DNA of 64,000 nt, taken from the NCBI GenBank assembly GCA_903813345.2, contig CAIIXF020000001.1, positions 34,565,366 to 34,629,365 on the forward strand, read 5' to 3'. The DNA is from Owenia fusiformis (taxonomy: Eukaryota; Annelida; Polychaeta; Sabellida; Oweniidae). Positions 21,640 to 32,955 of the stretch are shown here, piece by piece (the first letter of the stretch is position 1; each line of letters opens with the position of its first letter). Under the pieces are notes generated by a model, which searched no databases, was not told where the DNA came from, and saw only the letters and a list, made by a program, of their open reading frames with translations. A program made the position numbers and the translations under genes.

Positions 21640-22228
21640 AGGCCAAGGGAAAAGTAATAGTAAGCTGTATATAGAAGAGACAGGTTCACAAGTAAGATTG
21701 AAAATTTTTCAAATTTTTTTAGTCTTGGCACTAGTTCTCCTTACTGGTATCAAATTGTATTCCCAAATCTCTCCAAAATCTTCTTCAAAGTGTTTTTCAA
21801 ACTTATGTCATTGTTTTTTTCAAATCTTTATCTAAAAACTGCATATAATACTGCATATAAAACAACAACTATGGATATCTGCAATTAAATTGCCTGGCAA
21901 GCTGAACTGATTGTCACTGGTGGAGGTCAGGGAGGTCAGCAGTGACCAATCAGATCACTTGTTTACTAATGAACTTGCCAAGCAATTGCAGGTTTTCAGA
22001 AATTCTCTCTTTTAGACAGCATTATTCACTCTATATCATCTGACCGAGTTTCAATCTTAGGTAAGAGCTACAAACTATCAATTTTCTATCAACTCCCCAT
22101 GGCTTTTTGAAAATAATACACTAAATATTGTTGAAATCTCCATCTTAACAAGTGGTCTAAGTCAGAGTTGTTCACTTGTCTCTTCTATATACGGCTTACT
22201 ATTACTTTACCCTTGGCCTATGCTTACA
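21640..22228. mobile_element. Inverted-repeat element with about 60-bp arms
   Basis: The left arm 21640-21700 contains CCAAGGGAAAAGTAATAGTA and TAGAAGAGACA. The right arm 22165-22228 contains them inverted (TGTCTCTTCTATATACGGC, TACCCTTGGCCTATG). The interior includes no recognisable coding sequence. Confidence 0.65.
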
Positions 22229-22819
22229 ACACGGAACTCTTTCATGTATGTATGAACATCCTCCGATCACAGGGCTTCAAACTGTCAAAATCCAGAATAC
22301 TTCTTTGAAGAAGGAGGTACGGATTCTGGACACCTGCTTACTGCTTAGGAGGATGATGTATGAATTACATGGATAAAAGATCGTGATTCCTTGTAGGCAA
22401 CCATAATTGATCGACCATTCAAATTTTGAAAAATTTAAGTCGGAAGAAATACCTGATCTTCTCGATATTTGCTGACTTTCCAGATATCTACAGAACTGTT
22501 GGTAGGTAGGAAATAAATCAAAAATAATTGCTAAACTATGAATGATGTATTGTATCGTGCCAAGTGAGTAAATAATTAATATAATGTAAAGTTCCCCAAT
22601 TATCGCCCACGAGGAAATATTTAGCTAAAGTGGGGGCAAAAATAAATCTCAACCCTAAAAAGTTGTCACAGTGAGCTAAATTCTGATATTCGTGTCTCAA
22701 ACTCTCCCAAGCGGTAGAAAAATAATTCCAAAATGAATCCAACACAGGATCTTGTAGCACGTTTATGATGACTGATATGGGGCTGCCTGATATGGGGCTT
22801 TATATAGAGAGAAGGATTA

Positions 22820-23810
22820 TAACGCCGACAAATTTCGAAAACTGGAAGTAAAAAAAATATATGAATTATTGGTCAGAATTTTATAATTAGGGTCTCATTT
22901 TGAAAAAAAATCTTTCTTCTCTAAGATAAATGTCACTGCCTAACATTAAGATAAATTTAAATAAAAAAGTTTCTTTACTTTCTGATACCCATGCTAACGA
23001 CCGTTAGGTGCTATACAACCAAAACTCACCTTTATAGTGATTTCTCCCCAAATCTTTCGCCAATTAACTTGTCCTTTACTCGTAGAATCATTGACCCACT
23101 AGAGATTTGTAGGGATGCTGCGCTTATGCTGTTCAGCCTGTAAAAATATGTTATTTTGCCGTTTTAAAATAGAATTATGAAAGGTCAGACGGGTCAAGTT
23201 TACTACGTCATTATTTCAAGATGGCGGCAGAGAATCGTCAAACAGTCGTATTTTTAAAATTAGTATGCTTTTACACATTTTTGAACAATAATAGTACAAT
23301 TTGAACAGCGTATACCATTGCGTATGTGTGTATTACAACTGGATCAAACCAGAGATCAATCGACGAAACATTGAGGGAGAAATCGATCGATAAGGTAAAC
23401 TATGAAAAATATGTCTGTATAGGACTTCATGGTCTTATGCTAAGGTAACAGATAATACGAAAAAATCATATTTGCAGCGTGTCTACAAGTAATATCATGA
23501 CATGTATCAGGCCCGTAGCCAGGATTTGCCAAGGGGGGGTTCACTTTTTGGAAAATTCCAGGGGGGGTTCACTTTTGACAATTTGGGTCCAAAAAGGGCC
23601 AAAATCACTTAAAAAGTGCTCAGAATGGTGAAAAACTGCATGATTTTGAAAGAATTTTTGGCCAGGGGGGGTTCGCCCGAACCATGCGAACCATGCGATG
23701 TTGCAGCTAAATAATTTTTCTTAAAAATGAGACCCTTATTGTGGAATTCTGAACAATAGTTTTTTTTATTTTTTCATTTACAGAACCCGGAAGTAGTGAA
23801 GTGTTATTCC
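22820..23810. mobile_element. Inverted-repeat element, about 1 kb, carrying a second small element
   Basis: The left end (22838-22915: AACTGGAAGT, TTGGTCAGAATT, AGGGTCTCATTTT) returns inverted at 23720-23800. A GTAGCCAGGATTTGCC-type element with repeated GGGGGGGTTCAC blocks occupies about 23512-23690 and looks inserted. No transposase is visible. Confidence 0.6.
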
Positions 23811-23815
23811 CCTTA

Positions 23816-24021
23816 CAGGCCTGTCAACTTGGGAACACCTAACATGAGTGACTTGGAAATGTTGAACACCTTCCCTCAAAATGTGGACACCTTGGTCCAA
23901 TTCTGAACACCTTGATCCAAATTTTGAACACCTTGGTTTAAATTTTATTACATCTTGCCAAATTTTGAACACCTCAAATTTTTCGCGCTCGCTACGCTCG
24001 CGTTTCATACAACCATCAACT

Positions 24022-24060
<39 letters not shown>

Positions 24061-24309
24061 GGTACGAAAAATTTCAAACGGAATGCGGTCCGAACGAAAT
24101 GCGTACATTTTTTTCTGGCGTTCGTATTTTTGCTGTGTAGACGATCTTTTTGAGAAATTTTTTCTACAGAAATATTTTTGCTTGACAATAACCAGGTAAA
24201 ATGCGTATTTGCGTGACATTTTCTGTCACGCAAAAATAACTGGCGTGACTTCAAATTCTTCAGCAAATGCGTGACAAATACGCAAATTGCGGGACAGTTG
24301 ACAGGCCTG
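23816..24309. mobile_element. Small DNA element with CAGGCCTGTCAAC ends and a 38-G run
   Basis: CAGGCCTGTCAAC at 23816 is inverted at the right end (GTTGACAGGCCTG, ending 24309). CCCTTA flanks both sides (23810-23815 and 24310-24315), a candidate 6-bp target duplication. The interior holds a tandem block of about 20-24 bp units with GAACACCTTGG (23850-23975) and an uninterrupted run of 38 G (24022-24059). The class is unassigned. Confidence 0.75.
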
Positions 24310-24464
24310 CCCTTATTACTTCTTATACTATAGGGCCTATCATAGTGCTCATCTCATATCATAGTGCTACATGTCTCTGTGGAATCCAAAGCATCATACC
24401 TGCAAATGATGGATAAATCCCTACCAAATCGAACAAATGTTTTCATGAATCGCCATGTTTGTGA

Positions 24465-24600
24465 TCCAAGGGGGATTGACTCACAGAATGCAACATCAGG
24501 TAACCTTATTTACTCGTGACAGATTTCAGAATGGCAGAACGGCATTTTGAAAGCTGACATGTGTCATGTTGCATTCTGGGAGCCAATCCACATTGCCGCA
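24465..24600. mobile_element. Short inverted-repeat element, about 130 bp
   Basis: GGATTGACTCACAGAATGCA at about 24474 returns inverted as TGCATTCTGGGAGCCAATCC ending near 24590. It is a compact foldback or miniature element. Confidence 0.65.
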
Positions 24601-24879
24601 TAATCCAGCTCCGAAATCACCTCAACATTTGAAGAGTCGGCATTAATATGTGAATTCCACTTCAAATTTTTAGTTCTTATTTGTCATTATGGACACGAAT
24701 TCCACTATATCTGGACTTACAACTGTAGGACGGAGAAAATAGAGCACTGAATACACTGAGGTAAGAATTTATTACATGTGCGACAGCATGTAGCTTTTGT
24801 AATTCTTTATGGTGAGCACTGTAAAGTGAATAATCTAGCTCCTGTTATATTTTTCAGCACGGATCCTCTTCAGATTTAA

Positions 24880-26089
24880 GGTGCCATGGAAGTTAACAGG
24901 AAATGAAGAAACAGGAAGTGACCAAAAATTTGCATTTTTAGACATTTTTTGAACAAAGATAACAGAGTTCTGGTTTGACCTCCAGTCAATTTAACTATTT
25001 CCACATATCATTTACATGACCAGGATCACAATGTGCATGGTCAGAATGACCCTAAACATGATGAAATAAACTTTTTAGCCCTTTGAAAGTGTGACTGAAA
25101 AAAGTTAAAAGTAGGAGCTGGGGAAGGTCACTGAATAGAATCTTTTGAATTTTTCAGAAAATGTGCCCAATATAATGCCCTAACCATGGGCTTTCAACTA
25201 GAAGGGTAGGCAACTTCCCATATTTCATACATAAACATTGCCATGGGTTTTCAAAATTGGAGAATGTACACATTCCAAGAAAATCTTATTTTGTACTTTT
25301 TATTGATGATTAAAATAAATAACTCAAAAATAAAAACATGATCTTCTACATACACCTTGATAATTTAATAAAAATTGGAATTCATCATAATTATGACAAT
25401 ACAGAAAGTGAACATTCTCCCACAAATTATTTTTTTATTGGAATGTGTTCTTGAATAATTACCCACAATGCAATACTCAAAGAGAACATCTTGATAACTC
25501 TTATTCTTATTGGTCTCTTTTGTTTACTTTTATATGATATTGAATATATTTTATGCTTAAATCATATTAAAAATTGATTTTTATTCAAAATAATACTAAA
25601 ACATATACATTTATCTCTAATACTTTTTGAAATATTGCCATAAAAGGGAAGCATGGCATTGCTCATTTTGAAGGTCTCATGTTATTACACAGAGTTGCAT
25701 ACCCTTCTAGTTGAAAGCCCATGCCCTAACTGATACAATCTTTGAAATTTTAGAAAATTGTCTTTAACAAAAATGGCGGTCAAAAAAAGGAAAATAGATC
25801 GCTTTTCAAATCATTTTTTTATTTTTCTATGAATGATATCAAATTTTCAAAGATTGTATCATTTAGAGCAATATATTGGGCACATTTTCTGAAAAATTCA
25901 AAAGATTCTGTTCGGTGACCTTTCCTACCTCCTACTTCTAGCTATTTTTCAGTCACACTTTCATAGGGCTGAAAAGGTTATTTCATCGTGTTTAGGGTCA
26001 TTCTAACCATGAACATGTCACAGTGTCTAAATATGCAAAAAAATTTGTCACTTCCTGTTTTGTCATTTCCTGTTAACTTCCAGAGCACC
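24880..26089. mobile_element. TTAA-flanked inverted-repeat element with a nested insertion
   Basis: The ends are GGTGCCATGGAAGTTAACAG and, inverted, GGTGCTCTGGAAGTTAACAG, with TTAA on both sides (24876-24879 and 26090-26093). Inverted similarity extends over several hundred bases. A 538-bp element is inserted at 25185-25722. A partial relative is at 8746-9174. TTAA duplication is used by piggyBac-like transposases, but the terminal bases do not match the usual CCC start, so the class is uncertain. Confidence 0.8.
25185..25722. mobile_element. hAT-like miniature element (538 bp) nested in the TTAA element
   Basis: Ends CATGGGCTTTCAACTAGAAG and the same inverted are flanked by the 8-bp duplication GCCCTAAC (25177-25184 and 25723-25730). 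An 8-bp duplication with CA-starting ends is characteristic of hAT transposons. There is no coding frame, so it is non-autonomous. Confidence 0.82.
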
Positions 26090-26229
26090 TTAATTTAATA
26101 TCTGGATGTAGAGTAAATACCAAATAAAATCAACATAATCATGATTTGTACTCTCTTTGTACTCTGCTATTAGTTTCAAAGGATAGGTATCGATATGGAG
26201 AACTCAATTCAACAATGTTTTTCTCTTAA

Positions 26230-26633
26230 GGTTCAGCTGGAAAGTAACATTTTGGTAAAAAATTGCTATACCTGCACATGTTATTTTCTGGTACAAAATT
26301 AAGTAGGAAGGAATGTGTGTATTTCCTTGCTTTTTTCAGGAAAGTATCATTACACTGTCTTCTTTTAGAATATCTGGATACAGGTCAATGATAGCTTCTG
26401 TGTTGTTTGTAAACTTTGAAAGAAAATTTGGAAAAATAGAAAGTGTGAAATATCAGAATTTCCTGGAGTTCCCATTGAACGCCTACCAGATATTCTAAAA
26501 GAAGACAATGTAATGATACTTTCCTGAAAAAAGCAAGGAAATTGACACATGGCTTCATACTTTATTTTGTACCAGAAAATAACATGTGCAGGTATAGCAA
26601 TTTTTTACCAAAATGTTACTTTCCAGCTGTACC
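26230..26633. mobile_element. TTAA-flanked palindromic element (404 bp)
   Basis: Arms of about 150 bp (26230-26375 and 26487-26633) are inverted copies; the left starts GGTTCAGCTGGAAAGTAACA and the right, inverted, GGTACAGCTGGAAAGTAACA. TTAA lies on both sides (26226-26229 and 26634-26637). The terminal wording resembles that of the 24.9-26.1 kb element, so the two may use the same transposase. Confidence 0.82.
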
Positions 26634-26945
26634 TTAAACCAATCATTGAAAACATTCTGTAAAAAACATGGTATTTTTTTATTTAATGCGAAAATTATTT
26701 AGAAATATTTTATATAACGGTTTTTGTTAACATTTTTTTTTTTTTAGTGCAATTGTTTTTGCTCCTTTCTACCAATTCTTGAGAATGAAATAAAATGTCT
26801 TTCCGAACCTTGTTGGAACAAAATAGCATATACAACATAGTTTTAGACCTCTTAATATTAAAGTTATACAAAGGAATTTTTCGCCAAGTGGAGTCAGTAA
26901 AACGATCGCATTCGGCATGTGGACTCAGTAATATAGCTGTTCTAG

Positions 26946-27940
26946 AGAATGTTACAGGTGTAGGGTGTAATGTCACATTAGAGGAAGATCAAACAAGCAG
27001 AGGGTGTCGCAGGAAGGGTGTCAAAGGAGGGGAGGGGTGTCAAATAAGAGACAGGGTTATAGGGGGGGTGTTACAGGGGTTGGTGACAGACAGGAGGGGA
27101 GAATGTCCCAGAGGGGTGTCAAACGAGAGGATAGTGTTACAGGGGCTGGTGACAAAAAGGGGAAGGATGTAACACTGTGACGAGCTTAGTCACAGTAGTG
27201 GAGGGGGTCACAGGAAAGTATCACAGGAGCGAAGGGTGTCAGTGTCACAGATGGAGGTGTCAAATAGGAAGATGGTATAACAGTGGGTTACAGAGGTTGG
27301 TGACACACTCCGCTGTGACATCTTCCTCTCATGTCACACCCCCTATTACACCATCCTCTTGTTTGACACCCCCTTCTGTGACATGTACACCCTCCCCACT
27401 TGTGACACTGTCTCCTCCTGTAACGCCCTCCACTTGTATAACATCCTCCTCTCATGTTACACCCCTTCCCCTGTGACACATTCCCTCTAAGACATCCTCC
27501 TCTCACGTGACATTCTAAGCTCGTGTAACACCCTTCACCTGTGACCCCCTTTCTTTTTGTCACCAACCCATGTTACACAGTCCTCTTGTTTGACATCCCC
27601 CCCTGTGACACCCTTCGCTTATGTGACATTTGTCACCAATCCATTTAACAACACCCTGTAACACCGTCCTCTTGTTTGACACCCCCGGTGACACTCTCCC
27701 ATCATGTGACACCCTTCCTGTGACACCCTCCACTTGTGTGACATCCTCCTCTCATGTGACACCCCTCTCCCTGTGACCCCATAGTTTTGTTTGACACCCC
27801 CTTCTGTGACACCCTTTCTTTTTTGTCACCAACCCCTGTAACACCGTCTCTTGTTTGACATCTCTCTGTGACACCCTCCCCTCCTGTGACATACTCTGTT
27901 TGTGTGACATCCTCCTCACTCTGTGACACCCTACGCCTGC
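26946..27940. repeat. Strand-switching degenerate TGACAC minisatellite
   Basis: Left of about 27305 the plus strand reads as GGGTGTCA/GGTGTTACAGGGG units. Right of about 27315 it reads as the complement (CCTGTGACACCCTCC, CACCAACCCCTGTAACACC). Longer words such as GGTTGGTGACA...GGGG recur inverted across the centre. Units are variable (about 15-45 bp). Open frames on both strands here are repeat translation only. Confidence 0.8.
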
Positions 27941-28089
27941 AACCAGTTCCCGAATGTACCGGGAAAATATTTTATTTCGTTCAGTTCATGGCGCCTCTAC
28001 CCGCAAAAGTCAGAAAGAATAGCACTGGCTTCGGGACTATTTTAGCACGGGTCAAGGGGATACATGATAAAGGAGTTAGAGGATAATGT

Positions 28090-28261
28090 ATCCCCAGGGT
28101 TTTAGGATTTGTTGAAGGGGGGGTCTTTTTTAAAAAAAATACAGGGGGGCTCACTCTTGACAACATTGTCCCAAAAATGGCAAAATCACTTGAAAAGTGC
28201 TCAGTAAGGTGAAAAACTGCATGATTTTGAAAGGATTTTGGCAAGGGGGGGTTTTGGCATG
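28090..28261 (-). repeat. GGGGGGCTCAC-type element piece abutting the minisatellite
   Basis: The segment 28140-28261 (AACATTGTCCCAAAAATGGC, AAAACTGCATGATTTTGAAA) matches, inverted, 49330-49437, which lies inside the 47.5-50 kb array. A more distant relative is at 23520-23690. At both places the same base-level junction TTTTGGCATGCTCCTAG joins it to the minisatellite. Confidence 0.75.
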
Positions 28262-28690
28262 CTCCTAGCCTGACCCCACCCCAGCGTAGTATACGTAGTA
28301 AGTGTAGTAAGTGTAGTATGCTCCTAGCCTGACCCCTACCCCAGCGTAGTATCGTAGTATACGCAGTAAGTGTAGTAAGTGTAGCATGCTCCTAGCCTGA
28401 CTCTACCCCAGCGTAGTAGCGTAGTATACTTAGTAAGTGTAGTAAGTGTAGTATGCTCCTAGCCTGACCCTACCCCAGCGTAGTAGCGTAGTATACGTAG
28501 TAAGTGTAGTAAGTGTAGTATGCTCCTAGCCTGACCCCAACCCAGCGTAGTAGCGTAGTATACATAGTAAGTGTAGTATGCTCCTAGCCTGACCCCTACC
28601 CCAGTGTAGTATCGTAGTATACGTAGTATGCGTAGTTAGTGTAGTAAGTGTTATGTGCTCCTAGGCTGACCCCACTCCAGCGTAAGCAAA
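28262..28690 (-). repeat. GTAGTA minisatellite, left arm, about 7 units
   Basis: Units of about 60-67 bp are written GTATGCTCCTAGCCTGACCC...CCAGCGTAGTA on this strand, the reverse complement of the 47.5-50 kb array. Confidence 0.85.
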
Positions 28691-29072
28691 TTACATCGGA
28701 CCCCGTACAAGCCCGTACGGAGCTCGTTGTATCAACGGACCCTGTACAACCTCGTACGGACATCGTTCCGAGTCTGGTAATTGCTTGTAATTTTTGAGCC
28801 TCGTAAGAGCTTGTGATTACAAGGCCCGTAATAGCTCGTAATTTCCGACCATCGTACTTGACCATACGGTGCCCGTAACGAGCCCCGTAATAAATCGTAA
28901 TTTTCGATCCCCTTACTTCCTTGTACGGTGCCAGTTACGAGGCCCGTAATAGCTCGTAAGTTTCGAGCCTTGTAATTGCCTGTGCGATGCCCGTAACAAA
29001 GCACGTAATGGCTCGTAATTTTCGAGCACTGTACTTGCCCGTACGGGGCTCGTAACAAGGCTCGTTATTACT
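28690..29072. repeat. Degenerate CGTACGAG tandem units, left arm
   Basis: About five units of 60-70 bp carry words such as CCCGTAACGAG, GCTCGTAATTTTCGAGC and TTGCCCGTACGG. Many are self-complementary. The mirror block is at 32575-32755. Confidence 0.7.
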
Positions 29073-30435
29073 CGTTTATTTTGATGAACACTTTTTGATC
29101 AATGAAATAAAATACAGCATACTTGAGAAATGACATTTCAATTATATCTAATTATGAATTAATATGTCTCCAATAATTTCCAATAATTTCAAAATATTCT
29201 CATGTCTGTATCAACATGATAAACAGTATAAAAGCTAGGAAACAGAATAAACAGGAGGGTTACCATTAGGAGACACCGTATTTCTCTACAAGTGAAGTAA
29301 ATGCATATAAAAACATTTGTGTGCGGTATTCACTGGGGGGTATCGTGATGCAACAACACCGTGTTGTTGCATCAAGATGGCCAGACTTCCAGTGATAGAT
29401 TTTCGTACGATGTTTTGTTTTCCCAATTTACACCCATTTCTAGGACGAGTTGCTCAATAATCATACACATGCAGTTAGCGCATGATCTATATTTTAAAAA
29501 ACTGTCATTGGTATACATGTAGCATCATCAAGAAGCGATAAATTCGTGGTTTTGATTCCTCACTATTGATGTAACAACACCACTCTGTTTCTTATCGATG
29601 ATGCAACAACACCAATGCGCTGATGCAAAAACGCCAATATAATGTATCATTGAACAACAAGAGAAACTGTTTTATGTTCTGTTTACAGTTGTAGGTCGGG
29701 ACATGAATAAAACGTGTGAGTCAGTGGTCCATGAACGAAACTTATTTTGTTTGGTTTCTTTGTCTATATCAAAGTTAAAAGGATATACAAGGCAAACTAA
29801 ATAAAGTACTGAATCCCCGGGAGGCAATCTCATTGATATTGTATCTGAAAAATAAAGATTATACATTTTCTAAATTAAATGCCCTTGATTTGCCGTATGG
29901 AAATTGTTTACAAATAACTAATATAATTTTGGAAAGACAACAGATATCAGTCATTTTGTGTTGTTAGTAATGTTAGTAACTCAATTGAAATACTCAATTC
30001 TGATTGGTTGATGAGCGGTCAACAAAATGTATTGTTAGTACCTCAACTGAAAAACTTGATTCTGATTGGTTGATTAGCGGTCAAAATTATGTACTGTTGA
30101 CCGCTACTAGGTACTGTTGACCGCTACTTCTGAAAAAAAGTTTCATGACGTCACAAAAAAACATGGGAGACGGACATTTTGTAAACGTTGATGAAAATGA
30201 CTTTACTAGGCGACAAGTATAGCAAAAATACAATTAGAAACTTAAAATTAACATTAATTCACTAACGAGTACGCCGTGATGTGCCAAATACAGAGTTAAG
30301 CTACTTGCACTGTCTCCAGATTTTCTAAAAAAAATATTGCTAACGTGGTTCGGAGAAAAGGTTGTGAAATGAAGCCATGCCGATTGATGATTGTCGTCTA
30401 TATGTGTATTATTAGTTTACTCGGACTAACAAAAC

Positions 30436-31136
30436 AATTGTAGACCTCTCCATTAGATCAACCGTCAAAATCATATACCACGACTGTAAACCTTGAAACT
30501 ACTGTTGACCTCGACCTTCGGTCTCTGTCAACAGTAGTTTTTCGGTTTACAGTCTCGGTATACAATTTTGCCGGTTGACCTCTGGGGAGGTCAACAATTG
30601 TAAACTGTTGACCACTACTAGGTACTGTTGACCGCTATTTTTGAAAAATTGTTTTTTTAATGTTGAAATTTTTTAATTTTGAAAAATTACAAGTATTCGA
30701 CGGTTTGGGGATTTTTTGCTAAAATATGATACCTTTACTTATCAAATATGTTCACGTGATATCCGATTACATATTCGTCCAATCATTATATTATTTGGAC
30801 TAACAGAACAATTGTTAACCTCTCTTTTCGGTCAACTGGCAAAAGTGTCCTCGACCTCTGGTCTTCATCAACAGTACTTTCAAGGTTTACAGTATCGGTA
30901 TACAATTTTGCCAGTTGACCTTTAGAGAGGTCTACAATTGTATATTATATCCTTCAAATTATTATATTCTTCGGACTAACAAACAATTGTTAACCTCTCT
31001 ATTCGGTCAACTGGCCAAAGTGTATACCTCAACAGTAAACCCTGAGAGTACTGTTGACCTCGACCTCCGAACTTTCAAGGATTACAGTATTGGTATACAA
31101 TTTTGCCAGTTGATCTCAAGAGAGGTCTACAATTGT
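30436..31136. repeat. Three palindromic GTCAACAGTA modules
   Basis: Modules at about 30436-30605, 30796-30947 and 30974-31136 each run from CAATTGT-ACCTCTC to GAGAGGTC-ACAATTGTA with a central CTGTTGAC...GTCAACAGTA fold. Each is close to an inverted repeat of itself. Shorter TGACCGCTACTAGGTACTGT words occur nearby (30095-30125, 30610-30640). They fill the core of the large inverted structure. Confidence 0.7.
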
Positions 31137-32755
31137 ATATTGTATATCTTTTGTTATCCCACCCAAAGTATGATGTCATATATCAAGTTGAAGAGTTGTA
31201 TACGCTGCTCAGGAGTTTACGCTATCCAGGAGTTGTACATCGTTCTCAAGAGATGTATGTTAATATTGCAGTTATACAATGCTATTATATAAAGGTTATT
31301 TACTGAGAGGGATTCAATATTGGTTTTATTCCGAGAGACAATATGATATTTCCCGAGGGCCTGGGATATCTGGGATAACTGTACCCCTATCAATTTACCT
31401 TTTCGGGCCCTTAATCTTATCACTTTTGTTTACCTTTTTACTCAGTCGGAGAGAAGGAATCCAAAGAGAGCAATAATTCTACATGTGCGTCGTGCAAGAT
31501 TTCCATTAAACGTGTAACTAAACGGCCTCTCTAATAAAGTCAATTAGACGTTTTTACACGTTGGCTCTCCAAATTGGAGGAAATAAAGAATCATATCATA
31601 TTATATCATAGATGAAGCAATCATCCCATCAACATAAGCTCACGCATGTCACAGTTAAACTGTTTTAGTTATAATTTGATAAACAGTGGTAACGTACATC
31701 TACTAGTTTATCACTGTTCCACAGATGGATGACAGATAATTTCCAATAGCTCGTTATGTTTACCGAGAACGAAAGATGTTTGTCCACCATTTTGAATGAT
31801 ACTAACTGGAGTCAGGGTCATTAAGCTATGGAACAGTGGTTTATGAAAATAGATTGGGTTGCTAAAGCTTGCCATGTTAAAGGCGATTGAACTATGTTAT
31901 AGAACAACGTCCAGTACATTATAATATTTAAAAGTATAAATTTTTGAAAATACATATAAAGGATCTTCGCCCACAGGACGTGTATTTTGAATGCCTTGAG
32001 AAGAACGCAAATATGGGAAATGGGTAACGGTGTTGCAATGGTAGCATTTAAAAATCTGTTCCTCTCGAGATCTATGGTCTTCTGAAATTATACTATTAAT
32101 TGGTGTTGCTGCATCATTGCTCAAATCTAGAGGAGTGTTGTTGCATCTTCGGTTTGGTGTTGTTGCATCAATAGTGAGGAACTAAAACCGTGAACTTATT
32201 GCTTCTTGGTGATGGTACATGTATACTAATGACAGTTTCTTTAAATATAGATCGTGCGCTAACTGCACGTGTATGGTTATTGAGCAACTCGTCCTAGAAA
32301 TGGGTTTAAATTGGGGAAACAAAATATCGTACGAAAATCTATCACCGGAAGTCTGGCCATCTTGATGCAACAACACGGTCAACAACACGGTGTTGTTGCA
32401 TCACGATACCCCCCAGTGGGTATTGGAATAAGTTGAAATGTGATGTAAATAAATGTTACTGTTATCGAATGTGTGAATAAACACAGCTATAGATGTGATC
32501 AAACATACACAGCATGTTCTGGATAGATACGTGAATCATGTACCATGAGAGCAATAAAAAAATTTTGATTGGATTTCGATAACGGGCCTTGTACGAGCTT
32601 GTACGGGCATCGAAATAACGAGCCTCGTACATGCTCGTACGGGCCTCGAAAACAAACTCCGTACGAGCCCGTACAAGGATGGTGCTCCTTTTTGCCCGTA
32701 ATGACTCGTAATTTTCGAGGCTGTACTAGCTCGTACGGGGCCCGATGTAATACAC

Positions 32756-32955
32756 TTACTACGTATACTACGCTACTACGCTGGGGTTGGGTCAAGCTAG
32801 GAGCATACTACACTTACTACACTTACTACGTATACTACGCTACTACGCTTGGGTGGAGTCAGGCTAGGAGCATACTACACTTACTACGTATACTACGCTG
32901 GGGTGGGGTCAGGCTAGGAGCATACTACACTTACTACACTTACTACGCATACACA
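32756..32955 (+). repeat. GTAGTA minisatellite, right arm, about 3 units
   Basis: TACTACACTTACTACG and GGTCAGGCTAGGAGCATAC words in the same orientation as the 47.5-50 kb array and opposite to 28262-28690. Confidence 0.85.

Larger units (their letters stand above)
28262..32955. mobile_element. Large inverted-repeat structure with minisatellite ends
   Basis: Both ends carry the same layers in mirror order. Left: GTAGTA/CTCCTAGCCTGACCC minisatellite (28262-28690), degenerate CGTACGAGCCCGTAC units (28690-29070), a spacer, then a block with iterated TGATGCAACAACACC (29330-29640). Right, inverted: the same block (32100-32412), a spacer, CGTACGAGC units (32575-32755) and minisatellite (32756-32955). 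The aligned inner arms (29350-29610 and 32150-32405) share long words such as TGGCCAGACTTCC and AGGACGAGTTGCTCAATAA. The centre holds palindromic modules but no transposase I recognise. A foldback-type transposon is the simplest reading. Confidence 0.7.

Noticed and set aside
23778-24266. Proline-run and glycine-run open frames around the 38-G tract
   Set aside because: The frames exist only because of the homopolymer and lie inside a small inverted-repeat element.
26795-27566. Open frames of 90-125 codons on both strands in the TGACAC minisatellite
   Set aside because: They are repeat-derived frames on both strands with no domain.
30915-31292. 125-codon frame in the core of the large inverted structure, considered as a transposase
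   Set aside because: It reads through the palindromic modules, repeats its own peptide and has no DDE or other catalytic motif.
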